From the NCBI GenBank assembly GCA_900635495.1, contig LR134136.1:806001-870000 (forward strand): DNA of 64,000 bases, written 5' to 3'. Position 1 is the stretch's first letter. Every line of letters begins with the position of its first letter. The notes beneath the pieces were generated by a model that made no database searches, was not told where the DNA came from, and saw nothing but the letters and a program-made list of their open reading frames with translations. The DNA is from Atlantibacter hermannii. Its GTDB lineage: Bacteria > Pseudomonadota > Gammaproteobacteria > Enterobacterales > Enterobacteriaceae. The position numbers and the translations under genes were made by a program. Shown piece after piece: positions 9,366 through 18,742 of this stretch.

Positions 9366-10771
9366 TATGCTTTCCTTACCTGTTCGCTGACGGAGGCGTT
9401 CGGCGCGTCGCCCAGTTCGTGATAGTTAACGCGACGTTTTTCGAGATCCGCCTGAATGGTTTTCATCAATTCACGGTCAACTTTCAGCAGACGAACCACG
9501 CCTGCAGTGATGAGGTAGCCTATGCCTGGAATAATGGTGAATAACAGCACAATGCCGTGCAGGGCGCTCTCACTTTGGGCTTTCGCACCCGCGTCATAGC
9601 CATACCAGGAAAGGAGGAAGCCGACCATCGCGCCCGCCACCGCCAGGCCGACTTTTAAGAAGAACAGATTGCCTGAGAAGCTGATGCCGGTAATGCGTTT
9701 GCCGGTTTTCCATTCGCCGTAGTCGTCTACGTCAGCCATCAGCGACCAGTGCAACGGAGAAGGGATCTGATGGAGGATATTCAGCAGGAAGTAGAGGACC
9801 ACGATGGTCACCGTCGCTTGCGGGTTCAGGAAATAGAAGACGCAGGAGAAAACGGCTAACGCGATATTGGTCCAGAAGAAGACTTTGAGTTTGCACCAGC
9901 GGTCGGTCAGCACTTTCGCCAACATACTGCCGATCATCATGCCCACAACGCCAAGGCTGATAAAAATGGTGGCGAAATGGGTACTTTGTCCCATTACCCA
10001 GGTGACGTAATACATGGTTGTCGCCATGCGGATAAAGCCCGGACAAACGTTGCACAGGGTAAGCAGCAGAATGCGTACCCACTGATCGTTTTTCCAGACA
10101 TCCTTCATGTCTTTTTTCATGTCATCGTGGCTGGGCACCGCAGGACGGATACGTTCACGCACCGTGGCGAAGCAGAACAGGAACATGCACATACCGATAA
10201 ATGCCAGTACCGTCATGGCCATCTGATAGCCTTTGGCCTTGTCCTCGCCACCAAACCATTCCGCCATCGGCAGTAAGGTTAACGACAGCAGCAGCGTTGC
10301 GATACCTACCATGACAAACCGATATGACTGGCAGGCTACGCGTTCTTTAGGATCGCTTGTGATAACGCCGCCTAACGAGCAATAAGGAATATTGATTGCG
10401 GTATAGGTGAGTGAAAGCAGGAAGTAGGTGACAAACGCATAGACAACTTTGCTACTGTAGCTCCAGTCCGGCGTGGTGAACATCAGGATGCTGAACAGGG
10501 CATACGGCACAGCAATCCACAACAGCCAGGGGCGAAAACGGCCATATTTGCTTTGTGTGCGGTCGGCTAACGCCCCCATTATCGGGTCCGTTACCGCATC
10601 AATAACCCGAATTGAGAGTAGCAATACCCCTACCAGTGCAGGCGCAAGACCAAAGATGTCCGTATAAAAATAGTTAACAAACAACATGATGGCGCCGAAG
10701 ATGATATTACATCCCGCATCGCCCATGCCATATCCAATTTTTTCTTTAACAGACAGTTTATTGTTGTCCAT
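9365..10771 (-). CDS. GPH-family sugar:cation symporter (xyloside/oligosaccharide type)
   Basis: A 468-residue twelve-helix transporter of the glycoside-pentoside-hexuronide family (MelB/XylP/YicJ type) in the inner membrane. It begins MDNNKLSVKEKIGYGMGDAG; the conserved loop DAVTDPIMGALADRTQSKYGRFRPW between helices 2 and 3 is diagnostic. The ATG at 10771 is preferred over an in-frame TTG 15 bases upstream because GGGAG stands eight bases before the ATG. It is the first gene of a two-gene operon with the GH43 enzyme, so it most likely imports a pentose-containing oligosaccharide for that enzyme. Confidence 0.9.
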   Translation of the reverse strand: MDNNKLSVKEKIGYGMGDAGCNIIFGAIMLFVNYFYTDIFGLAPALVGVLLLSIRVIDAVTDPIMGALADRTQSKYGRFRPWLLWIAVPYALFSILMFTTPDWSYSSKVVYAFVTYFLLSLTYTAINIPYCSLGGVITSDPKERVACQSYRFVMVGIATLLLSLTLLPMAEWFGGEDKAKGYQMAMTVLAFIGMCMFLFCFATVRERIRPAVPSHDDMKKDMKDVWKNDQWVRILLLTLCNVCPGFIRMATTMYYVTWVMGQSTHFATIFISLGVVGMMIGSMLAKVLTDRWCKLKVFFWTNIALAVFSCVFYFLNPQATVTIVVLYFLLNILHQIPSPLHWSLMADVDDYGEWKTGKRITGISFSGNLFFLKVGLAVAGAMVGFLLSWYGYDAGAKAQSESALHGIVLLFTIIPGIGYLITAGVVRLLKVDRELMKTIQADLEKRRVNYHELGDAPNASVSEQVRKA

Positions 10772-10905
10772 TATCGCTACTCCCAATGTGATGTGGGAAT
10801 AATTATTCGCTCAAGAAGGATTTATTGCGTTGCAGGATGCAGGTAGAGGCATGGATAAAAATGCTATAAGAGGAAAAGTGTGAGGCAGATAACATTTAGG
10901 AAATT

Positions 10906-10927
10906 GCCCTCTTCCTGAGAAGAGGGC
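10906..10927 (-). terminator. Probable terminator of aroP
   Basis: An 8-bp stem GCCCTCTT/AAGAGGGC with a 6-base loop lies just after the aroP stop. It has only a weak T-rich tail (AATTTCC) on the aroP strand, so it may be inefficient. Confidence 0.6.
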
Positions 10928-10937
10928 GAAGCAGAAA

Positions 10938-12310
10938 TCAGTGCGCTTTCGCGACCCTGGCGCTTTTCTGTTTAAACATATAACCGACGCCAAGCACCAC
11001 CAACCACACCGGGATTAACCACACGGAAATCGCCATGCCCGGGGTCATCAGCATAATGATCAGTACCGCCGCCATAAAGATCAGGCACACCCAGTTGCCT
11101 ACCGGGTAGAAGATAGCCGGGAAGCGGGTTTTGACGCCCTGACGCTGTTTGGCGCGACGGAACTTGATGTGCGCCAGACTGATCATCGCCCAGTTGATTA
11201 CCAGCGCAGATACCACCAGCGCCATCAGCAGACCAAAGGCTTCTTCCGGCGCAAAGTAGTTAATCAGGACGCAAAGTGCGGTAAACAGCGAAGAGATCAG
11301 GATGGTATTGACCGGCACGCCGCGCTTATCAACTTTTTGCAGCATTTTCGGCGCGTTGCCCTGCTGAGCCAGACCGAACAGCATACGGCTGTTGCAGTAG
11401 ACGCAGCTGTTATACACCGACAGCGCCGCCGTCAGGACCACGATGTTAAGCGCGTTGGCGACCAACGCATCGCCGAGTTCGTGGAAGATAAATACAAACG
11501 GACTGGTATCGGCGGTAACACGCGACCATGGCATCAGCGACAACAGCACCGCCAGCGAACCCACATAGAAAATCAGAATACGGTAGATAACCTGATTCGT
11601 GGCTTTCGGGATGCTTTGCTCCGGTTGTCGGCTTCTGCGGCGGTAATCCCCACCAGCTCAAGCCCGCCGAAGGAAAACATAATGATCGCCATCATCATCA
11701 CCAGCCCCGAGATACCGTGCGGCAGGAAGCCGCCTTGTTCCCACAGGTTGCGAACCGTGGCCTGCGGGCCTGCCGTGCCGCTAAACAGCAGCCAGCCGCC
11801 GAACAGGATCATCGCAATAACGGCAATAACTTTGATAATCGCGAACCAGAACTCCATCTCACCGAACACTTTTACGTTAGTGAGGTTGATGGCGTTAATC
11901 AGCACGAAGAAGACGGCGGCTGACACCCAGGTTGGGATCTCCGGCCACCAGAATTGAATGTATTTGCCCACGGCGGTTAATTCCGCCATCGCCACCAGGA
12001 CGTACAACACCCAGTAGTTCCAGCCAGAAGCAAAACCGGCGAACCCGCCCCAGTATTTATAAGCGAAGTGGCTGAATGAGCCTGCTACCGGCTCTTCCAC
12101 CACCATTTCACCTAATTGACGCATAATCAAAAAGGCAATAAAGCCAGCGATGGCGTAGCCCAGAATAATGCCTGGCCCTGCGGATTGAATGACTGAAGCA
12201 CTGCCCAGAAACAGGCCGGTGCCGATTGCTCCCCCCAGCGCGATAAGCTGAATATGGCGGTTTTTAAGGCCGCGCTTCAGCGTGTCGCTTTGCTGTTGAC
12301 CTTCCATCAT
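10938..12310 (-). CDS. aroP: Aromatic amino acid permease AroP, with a one-base frame break
   Basis: AroP is the general proton-coupled importer of phenylalanine, tyrosine and tryptophan (APC superfamily, twelve helices). The N-terminal part (MMEGQQQSDTLKRGLKNRH..., with GGAIGTGLFLG in the first helix) and the C-terminal part (MGSLAVLLSLMPW...) lie in different frames. One missing C:G at 11623-11624 (AACCGG where AACCCGG is expected) explains the break; restoring it gives DNPEQSIPKATNQVIYRIL and a 457-residue protein, the E. coli length. The promoter region has a TyrR-box candidate at 12436-12453. Confidence 0.93.
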
Positions 12311-12435
12311 AGAACCTCGTGTGTGGTTGTATATCCTTTATCGTCCGTGTTGCCCGAGCGTGGCCGCAGGCTTACGAATCAATCAGGGCATATCCGGCAT
12401 TTAGTACGCCGTTGTAAGTTGTATATTCCGATAGG

Positions 12436-12453
12436 TGTATTTTTTTATTTACA
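12436..12453. promoter_or_regulatory. Candidate TyrR box upstream of aroP
   Basis: The 18-mer TGTATT-N6-TTTACA matches the TyrR box TGTAAA-N6-TTTACA at ten of twelve fixed bases. It lies about 126 bases before the aroP ATG. In E. coli aroP is repressed by TyrR with aromatic amino acids through two such boxes; a clear second box was not found here. Confidence 0.5.
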
Positions 12454-12859
12454 ATGTGGAAGGATGAATTTTCCGTTTTCCTCTACCACTGCGCCAAGAA
12501 TAGTGGTAAGCGCAAATGAATGCACCTGGTTTTATCACGGTTGTCGTTGAAGTGAATAAAAAGAAACCATTTGTAAATCGCTTCGTTACCCGCTGTTCCC
12601 TCTCCATTTTTTTAATTTACGCATAAATTGCGCATTTATATTCACATTATTCCGTGTTGAATCGGTTCAGATTGCAAATAAGAAAGTTTCATTAAGGTTA
12701 AAACTACTTAATTGGTGGTAAATGGCTCATTTGTGCAAAGTTACATTTATGAAACGTTATTTCTGTACGGTTGTTAAAATGTGCCTGCTTTACTGATTTC
12801 AATCAAAACCGGGATGGACAGTAGGTGAATACTTTGTTACTTTAGCGTCACGAATGTGA

Positions 12860-12876
12860 AATTGGTCATACCAATT
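12860..12876. promoter_or_regulatory. PdhR operator
   Basis: AATTGGTCATACCAATT is a near-perfect dyad matching the known PdhR recognition sequence (ATTGGT-N3-ACCAAT). It stands 31 bases before the pdhR ATG, the position of the autoregulatory site in E. coli, where pyruvate releases PdhR and derepresses pdhR-aceEF-lpd. Confidence 0.85.
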
Positions 12877-12907
12877 GACTCCGGGCTAATGGCAGAGACA
12901 GGGAATA

Positions 12908-13671
12908 ATGGCCTACAGCAAAATCCGCCAACCAAAACTATCCGATGTGATTGAGCAGCAACTGGAGTTTCTCATCCTGGAAGGGACGTTGCGTCCGGCG
13001 AAAAACTCCCACCAGAACGCGAACTGGCGAAACAGTTCGACGTATCACGTCCTTCACTCCGGGAGGCCATTCAGCGTCTCGAAGCCAAAGGGCTACTGCT
13101 TCGTCGCCAGGGGGGCGGGACATTTGTTCAAAGCACACTGTGGCAGAGCTTCAGCGACCCGCTGGTTGAGCTCCTGACCGATCACCCTGAATCTCAATTT
13201 GATCTGCTGGAAACCCGTCATGCCCTTGAGGGCATCGCCGCTTATTACGCCGCGCTTCGCAGTACTGACGAAGATCTTGAGCGTATCCGCGAACTCCATC
13301 AGGCCATTGAGCTTGCTCAGCAATCCGGCGACCTGGACGCAGAGTCCGACGCTGTCATGCAGTATCAAATTGCCGTCACCGAAGCTGCACATAACGTTGT
13401 GCTACTACACTTACTGCGCTGCATGGAGCCAATGCTGGCCCAAAACGTTCGACAGAATTTTGAATTGCTGTACGCCCGCCGGGAAATGCTCCCGCTGGTA
13501 AGCAACCATCGTTCTCGTATATACGAGGCGATTATGGCGAGAGAACCGGAGCAGGCGCGAGAAGCGTCGCATCGCCATCTCGCTTTTATTGAGGAGATAT
13601 TGCTGGACCGCAGCCGTGAACACAGTCGTCGTGAACGTTCACTGCGCCGCCTACAGCAACGAAAGGACTAA
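12908..13671 (+). CDS. pdhR: Pyruvate dehydrogenase complex repressor PdhR, with a one-base frame break
   Basis: PdhR is a GntR/FadR-subfamily repressor of the pyruvate dehydrogenase operon that responds to pyruvate. The first 30 residues (MAYSKIRQPKLSDVIEQQLEF...) are read in one frame; one missing G at 12996-12998 (CCGGCG for CCGGGCG) throws the helix-turn-helix region into another frame. Restoring it gives PGEKLPPERELAKQFDVSRPSLREAIQRLE and a 254-residue protein, as in E. coli. The C-terminal FCD ligand domain (LETRHALEGIAAYYAAL, AHNVVLLHLLRCMEPMLAQN, SHRHLAFIEEILLDR) is intact. An operator for itself lies just upstream. Confidence 0.92.
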
Positions 13672-13747
13672 GCGCGTATCCGGGCTCTCAGGAGTCGGGA
13701 TCCAGCGCCTTTAAGCGCCAATTTTTAGAGCGCGGCAACTAAACGCA

Positions 13748-13916
13748 GAACCTGTCTTATTGTGCTTTTGGTTGTTCAAAATAGTTCGGGTTGTATCGCG
13801 GCGGCAAGCGCGTGAATCCCGGGAGCATAGTGAGCTATGTGACCGGGGTGAATAAGCGCAGCCAACCAAGAGACAACCTGAAATATGAAGAACAAAGAGT
13901 GCAATGGGACAGGTTC
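13748..13916. repeat. ERIC-like palindromic element between pdhR and aceE
   Basis: The segment begins GAACCTGTC and ends GACAGGTTC as inverted ends, and further matching arms run inward (GGTTGTATCGCGGC against the region near AGAGACAACC). The core, with GCAAGCGCGTGAATCCCGGG, a run around CATAGTGAGCTATGTGAC and CCGGGGTGAATAAGCGCAGCC, resembles the centre of ERIC (IRU) elements of enterobacteria. At 169 bp it is longer than the usual 127 bp. Such elements are transcribed and fold into long hairpins; here it should be read through as part of the pdhR-aceE message. Confidence 0.65.
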
Positions 13917-13956
13917 CAGCTAAATCAACGTATTAGATAGATAAGGAATACACCCC

Positions 13957-16620
13957 ATGTCAGAACGTTTACAAAATGACGTGGATCCGATTGAAACTCG
14001 CGACTGGCTACAGGCGATCGAATCGGTAATCCGTGAAGAAGGTGTTGAGCGTGCTCAGTATCTGATTGACCAGCTCCTCAGCGAAGCCCGTAAAGGCGGC
14101 GTGAGCGTAGCCGCTGGTACCGGAGCTGGCAACTACATCAACACTATTGCCGTTGAAGATGAACCGGAATACCCGGGGAATCTGGAGCTGGAACGCCGTA
14201 TTCGTTCGGCTATTCGCTGGAACGCCATCATGACCGTGCTGCGTGCGTCTAAAAAAGACCTCGAGCTCGGCGGCCACATGGCGTCTTTCCAGTCTTCCGC
14301 GACCGTTTATGATGTGTGCTTCAACCACTTCTTCCGCGCGCGCAACGACAAAGACGGCGGCGACCTGGTTTACTTCCAGGGCCACATCTCTCCGGGCGTT
14401 TACGCACGTGCTTTCCTGGAAGGCCGTCTGACCGAAGAGCAGATGAACAACTTCCGTCAGGAAGTGCATGGCAACGGTCTGTCTTCTTATCCGCACCCGA
14501 AACTGATGCCGGAATTCTGGCAGTTCCCGACCGTATCTATGGGTCTGGGCCCAATCGGCGCGATCTATCAGGCTAAATTCCTCAAGTATCTGGAACACCG
14601 TGGTCTGAAAGACACCTCCCAGCAAACCGTGTACGCCTTCCTGGGCGACGGTGAGATGGATGAGCCGGAATCCAAAGGCGCGATCACCATCGCGACCCGT
14701 GAAAAACTGGACAACCTGGTCTTCGTTATCAACTGTAACCTGCAACGTCTGGATGGCCCGGTAACCGGTAACGGCAAGATCGTTAACGAACTGGAAGGCA
14801 TCTTCGCAGGCGCTGGCTGGAACGTGATCAAAGTGATGTGGGGTTCTCGTTGGGACGAACTGCTGCGTAAAGACACCAGCGGTAAACTGATCCAGCTGAT
14901 GAATGAAACCGTTGACGGCGACTATCAGACCTTCAAATCCAAAAACGGCGCGTACGTTCGCGAGCACTTCTTCGGTAAATACCCGGAAACTGCCGCACTG
15001 GTTGCCGATTGGACTGACGATCAGATTTGGGCCCTGAACCGTGGCGGCCACGATCCGAAGAAAATCTACGCTGCATTCAAAAAAGCGCAGGAAACCAAAG
15101 GCAAAGCGACCGTTATCCTTGCACATACCATTAAAGGCTATGGCATGGGCGACACCGCTGAAGGTAAGAACATCGCTCACCAGGTGAAGAAAATGAACAT
15201 GGACGGCGTGCGCTATATTCGCGACCGCTTCAATGTTCCTGTTACCGATGAGCAGGTTGAAAAACTGTCTTACATTACCTTCCCGGAAGGTTCTGAAGAG
15301 TACAAATACCTGCACGGCCAGCGTGAAAAACTGCACGGCTACCTGCCGTCACGCATCCCGAACTTCACTGAGAAGTTAGAGTTGCCGAAGCTGGAAGACT
15401 TCCAACAGCTGCTGGAAGAGCAGAACAAAGAAATCTCCACCACCATCGCTTTCGTTCGTGCCCTGAACGTGATGCTGAAGAACCCGTCTATTAAAGACCG
15501 TCTGGTTCCGATCATCGCTGACGAAGCGCGTACCTTTGGTATGGAAGGTCTGTTCCGTCAGATCGGTATTTACAGCCCGAACGGCCAGCAGTACACCCCG
15601 CAGGACCGTGAGCAGGTTGCGTACTACAAAGAAGACGAGAAAGGCCAGATCCTGCAGGAAGGTATCAACGAGCTGGGCGCAGGTTCTTCCTGGCTGGCTG
15701 CGGCGACCTCTTACAGCACCAACGATCTGCCGATGATCCCGTTCTACATCTACTACTCCATGTTCGGTTTCCAGCGTATCGGCGACCTGTGCTGGGCAGC
15801 AGGTGACCAACAGGCGCGCGGCTTCCTGATCGGCGGAACTTCCGGTCGTACCACGCTGAACGGCGAAGGTCTGCAGCACGAAGATGGCCACAGCCATATT
15901 CAGTCTCTGACTATCCCGAACTGTATCTCTTACGATCCGTCTTACGCCTACGAAGTTGCGGTCATCATGCATGATGGTCTGGAGCGTATGTATGGTGAGA
16001 AACAAGAGAACGTTTACTACTACATCACCACGCTGAACGAAAACTACCACATGCCAGCGATGCCGGAAGGTGCCGAGGAAGGTATCCGTAAAGGTATCTA
16101 CAAACTCGAAACCCTCGAAGGCAGCAAAGGTAAAGTTCAGCTGCTGGGCTCCGGTTCTATCCTGCGTCACGTTCGTGAAGCAGCGCAGATCCTGGCGAAA
16201 GACTACGGCGTGGGTTCTGACGTGTACAGCGTGACCTCCTTCACCGAACTGGCGCGTGATGGCCAGGATTGTGAGCGCTGGAACATGCTGCACCCGATGG
16301 AAACCCCTCGCGTACCGTACATCGCTCAGGTGATGAACGACGCGCCGGCTGTGGCTTCCACCGACTACATGAAACTGTTTGCTGAACAGGTTCGTACTTA
16401 TGTACCGGCTGACGATTACCGCGTACTGGGTACTGACGGTTTCGGCCGCTCTGACAGCCGTGAAAACCTGCGTCACCACTTCGAAGTGGATGCTTCCTAC
16501 GTGGTTGTAGCGGCTCTGGGCGAACTGGCTAAACGTGGCGAAATCGATAAGAAAGTGGTTGCCGACGCAATCATCAAATTCAACATCGATGCAGAAAAAG
16601 TTAACCCGCGTCTGGCGTAA
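13957..16620 (+). CDS. aceE: Pyruvate dehydrogenase E1 component
   Basis: AceE is the thiamine-diphosphate enzyme that decarboxylates pyruvate and acetylates the lipoyl groups of AceF. The 887-residue product equals E. coli E1 in length. The ThDP/magnesium motif GDGEMDEPES with the downstream NCNLQ is seen near residues 230-262, and the N-terminal E2-binding region begins MSERLQNDVDPIETRDWLQA. An AAGGAA site precedes the ATG. It follows the ERIC-like element and is 14 bases from aceF. Confidence 0.98.
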   Translation: MSERLQNDVDPIETRDWLQAIESVIREEGVERAQYLIDQLLSEARKGGVSVAAGTGAGNYINTIAVEDEPEYPGNLELERRIRSAIRWNAIMTVLRASKKDLELGGHMASFQSSATVYDVCFNHFFRARNDKDGGDLVYFQGHISPGVYARAFLEGRLTEEQMNNFRQEVHGNGLSSYPHPKLMPEFWQFPTVSMGLGPIGAIYQAKFLKYLEHRGLKDTSQQTVYAFLGDGEMDEPESKGAITIATREKLDNLVFVINCNLQRLDGPVTGNGKIVNELEGIFAGAGWNVIKVMWGSRWDELLRKDTSGKLIQLMNETVDGDYQTFKSKNGAYVREHFFGKYPETAALVADWTDDQIWALNRGGHDPKKIYAAFKKAQETKGKATVILAHTIKGYGMGDTAEGKNIAHQVKKMNMDGVRYIRDRFNVPVTDEQVEKLSYITFPEGSEEYKYLHGQREKLHGYLPSRIPNFTEKLELPKLEDFQQLLEEQNKEISTTIAFVRALNVMLKNPSIKDRLVPIIADEARTFGMEGLFRQIGIYSPNGQQYTPQDREQVAYYKEDEKGQILQEGINELGAGSSWLAAATSYSTNDLPMIPFYIYYSMFGFQRIGDLCWAAGDQQARGFLIGGTSGRTTLNGEGLQHEDGHSHIQSLTIPNCISYDPSYAYEVAVIMHDGLERMYGEKQENVYYYITTLNENYHMPAMPEGAEEGIRKGIYKLETLEGSKGKVQLLGSGSILRHVREAAQILAKDYGVGSDVYSVTSFTELARDGQDCERWNMLHPMETPRVPYIAQVMNDAPAVASTDYMKLFAEQVRTYVPADDYRVLGTDGFGRSDSRENLRHHFEVDASYVVVAALGELAKRGEIDKKVVADAIIKFNIDAEKVNPRLA

Positions 16621-16634
16621 GAGGTAAAAGAATA

Positions 16635-18534
16635 ATGGCTATCGAAATCAAGGTACCGGACATCGGGGCTGATGAAGTTGAAATCACCGAGATCCTGGTC
16701 AAAGTGGGCGACAAAGTTGAAGCTGAACAGTCGCTGATCACCGTAGAAGGCGATAAAGCCTCTATGGAAGTGCCGTCTCCGCAGGCTGGCGTCGTGAAAG
16801 AGATCAAAGTCTCTGTCGGCGACAAAACCGAGACCGGCAAACTGATTATGATTTTCGATTCCGCCGACGGTGCAGCTGACGCTGCACCTGCCAAGGCAGA
16901 AGAGAAGAAAGAAGCGGCTCCGGCGGCGGCACCTGCTGCAGCGGGCGGCGTGAAAGAAGTTAACGTACCGGATATCGGCAGCGACGAAGTCGAAGTCACC
17001 GAAATCATGGTTAAAGTGGGCGATAGCGTTGCGGCTGAGCAGTCTCTGATCACCGTAGAAGGCGACAAAGCCTCTATGGAAGTGCCTTCTCCGTTCGCGG
17101 GCAAGGTTAAAGAGATCAAAATCAGCACCGGCGACAAAGTGTCTACCGGCTCCCTGATCATGGTATTCGAAGTAGAAGGCGCTGCGCCTGCTGCGGAAGC
17201 GAAACCTGAAGTCAAAGAGCAGGCGGCTTCCGCACCCGCGGCAGCATCCGGCTCTAAAGAAGTGAATGTGCCGGACATCGGCGGTGACGAAGTTGAAGTG
17301 ACCGAAGTGATGGTGAAAGTGGGCGATAAAGTAGCCGCTGAACAATCACTGATCACCGTTGAAGGCGACAAAGCCTCTATGGAAGTACCGGCACCGTTCG
17401 CGGGCACCGTTAAAGAGATCAAAATCAGCACCGGCGATAAAGTAAAAACCGGCTCGCCGATCATGGTCTTCGAAGTAGAAGGCGCGGCACCTGCCGCTGC
17501 TCCGGCTGCGAAGCAAGAAGCGGCTGCACCGGCCCCGGCTGCCAAAGCGGAAAAACCGGCTGCTGCACCGGCTAAAGCCGAAGGTAAAACCGAGTTTGCT
17601 GAAAACGACGCTTACGTTCACGCAACGCCGCTGATCCGCCGCCTGGCGCGCGAATTCGGCGTAAACCTGGCAAAAGTGAAAGGCACCGGTCGTAAAGGCC
17701 GCATCCTGCGCGAAGACGTTCAGGCTTATGTGAAAGAAGCGGTTAAACGCGCTGAATCCGCACCAGCTGCTGCTACCGGCGGCGGTATCCCGGGCATGCT
17801 GCCTTGGCCGAAAGTGGACTTCAGCAAGTTTGGTGAAATCGAAGAAGTGGAACTGGGCCGTATCCAGAAAATCTCTGGCGCGAACCTGAGCCGTAACTGG
17901 GTGATGATCCCGCACGTTACGCACTTCGACAAAACCGATATCACCGATCTGGAAGCGTTCCGTAAACAGCAGAACGCCGAAGCTGAGAAGCGTAAACTGG
18001 ACGTGAAATTCACCCCGGTTGTCTTCATCATGAAAGCCGTTGCCGCTGCTCTGGAGCAGATGCCGCGTTTCAACAGCTCCCTGTCCGAAGACGGCCAGAA
18101 GCTGACGCTGAAGAAATACATCAACATCGGTGTTGCGGTAGATACCCCGAATGGTCTGGTTGTTCCGGTATTCAAAGACGTGAACAAGAAGAGCATTACC
18201 GAGCTGTCTCGTGAACTGACCACCATCTCCAAAAAAAGCGCGTGATGGTAAGCTGACTGCCGGCGAAATGCAGGGCGGCTGCTTCACTATCTCCAGCATC
18301 GGCGGCCTGGGCACTACCCACTTCGCGCCGATTGTTAACGCGCCGGAAGTGGCTATCCTTGGTGTGTCCAAATCCGCGATGGAACCGGTGTGGAATGGTA
18401 AAGAGTTTATTCCGCGTCTGATGATGCCGATTTCTCTCTCCTTCGACCACCGTGTGATCGACGGTGCTGATGGTGCGCGCTTCATTACCATCATCAACAA
18501 CATGCTGAGCGACATTCGCCGCCTGGTCATGTAA
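16635..18534 (+). CDS. aceF: Dihydrolipoyl acetyltransferase (E2 of pyruvate dehydrogenase), with a one-base frame break
   Basis: AceF carries swinging lipoyl arms and transfers the acetyl group to CoA; it forms the core of the complex. Three tandem lipoyl domains each hold the EGDKASMEVP motif (first lipoyl lysine K41), joined by Ala/Pro-rich linkers, followed by a peripheral subunit-binding domain (ATPLIRRLAREFGVNL) and the catalytic domain ending in DHRVIDGADG. The frame breaks at a run of seven A (18231-18237) where six are expected; correcting it gives KKARDGKLTAGEMQGG and a 632-residue protein. The near-identical lipoyl repeats are also a repeat at DNA level. Confidence 0.95.
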
Positions 18535-18536
18535 TT

Positions 18537-18566
18537 GAAAAGCCGGCCTGACGGCCGGCTTTTTTC
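18537..18566 (+). terminator. Terminator after aceF
   Basis: An 8-bp stem AGCCGGCC/GGCCGGCT with loop TGAC is followed by five more T, right after the aceF stop. It allows aceEF and lpd to be expressed separately, as in E. coli, where lpd also has its own promoter. Confidence 0.85.
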
Positions 18567-18742
18567 TGGTAATCTCATGAGGCTTGATGAAGTTACCAGC
18601 AACCAAGGATTAATCGTTTGCCGTTTGTTGTTTCAAAATTGTTAACAATTTTGTAAAATACGGGCGGATAGAACGTCCCGGTGGATGATGGGCGTAAAAA
18701 CAAAAGCGTCAGACCCGCCGGATATAAATTACAGAGGTCATG
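18567..18742 (+). promoter_or_regulatory. lpd promoter region with a perfect 20-bp palindrome
   Basis: CAAAATTGTTAACAATTTTG at 18634-18653 is a perfect palindrome, followed at once by TAAAATACGGGCGGATAGAAC, which closely resembles the E. coli lpd promoter. The GTTAACAATTT stretch resembles ArcA-type direct repeats; ArcA represses lpd in E. coli. From memory of the E. coli layout, an ERIC element sits in this leader there and is absent here. Confidence 0.6.

Larger units (their letters stand above)
12311..12907. promoter_or_regulatory. Divergent aroP/pdhR control region
   Basis: This 597-base AT-rich spacer has no gene that I can support. It should hold the promoters of aroP (leftward) and of the pdhR-aceEF-lpd operon (rightward). 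Two sites are listed separately: a TyrR-like box and a PdhR palindrome. The rest shows no long repeat. Confidence 0.7.

Noticed and set aside
14008..15336. Long open frame of 442 codons on the minus strand inside aceE
   Set aside because: It is an antisense shadow of a strongly codon-biased gene; its product has no recognisable motif and aceE is certain.
16635..17500. Tandem DNA repeat that could be a mobile or CRISPR-like array
   Set aside because: The three repeats are the lipoyl domains of AceF, about 300 bases each, in one reading frame.
15376..17545. Ser/Thr/Ala-rich and Phe/His-rich open frames opposite aceE/aceF
   Set aside because: Low-complexity composition follows directly from reading the complementary strand of the lipoyl repeats.
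17346..18602. Open frame of 418 codons opposite aceF
   Set aside because: Antisense shadow of the repeated lipoyl domains and their GC-rich linkers; it runs across the aceF terminator and has no ribosome site.
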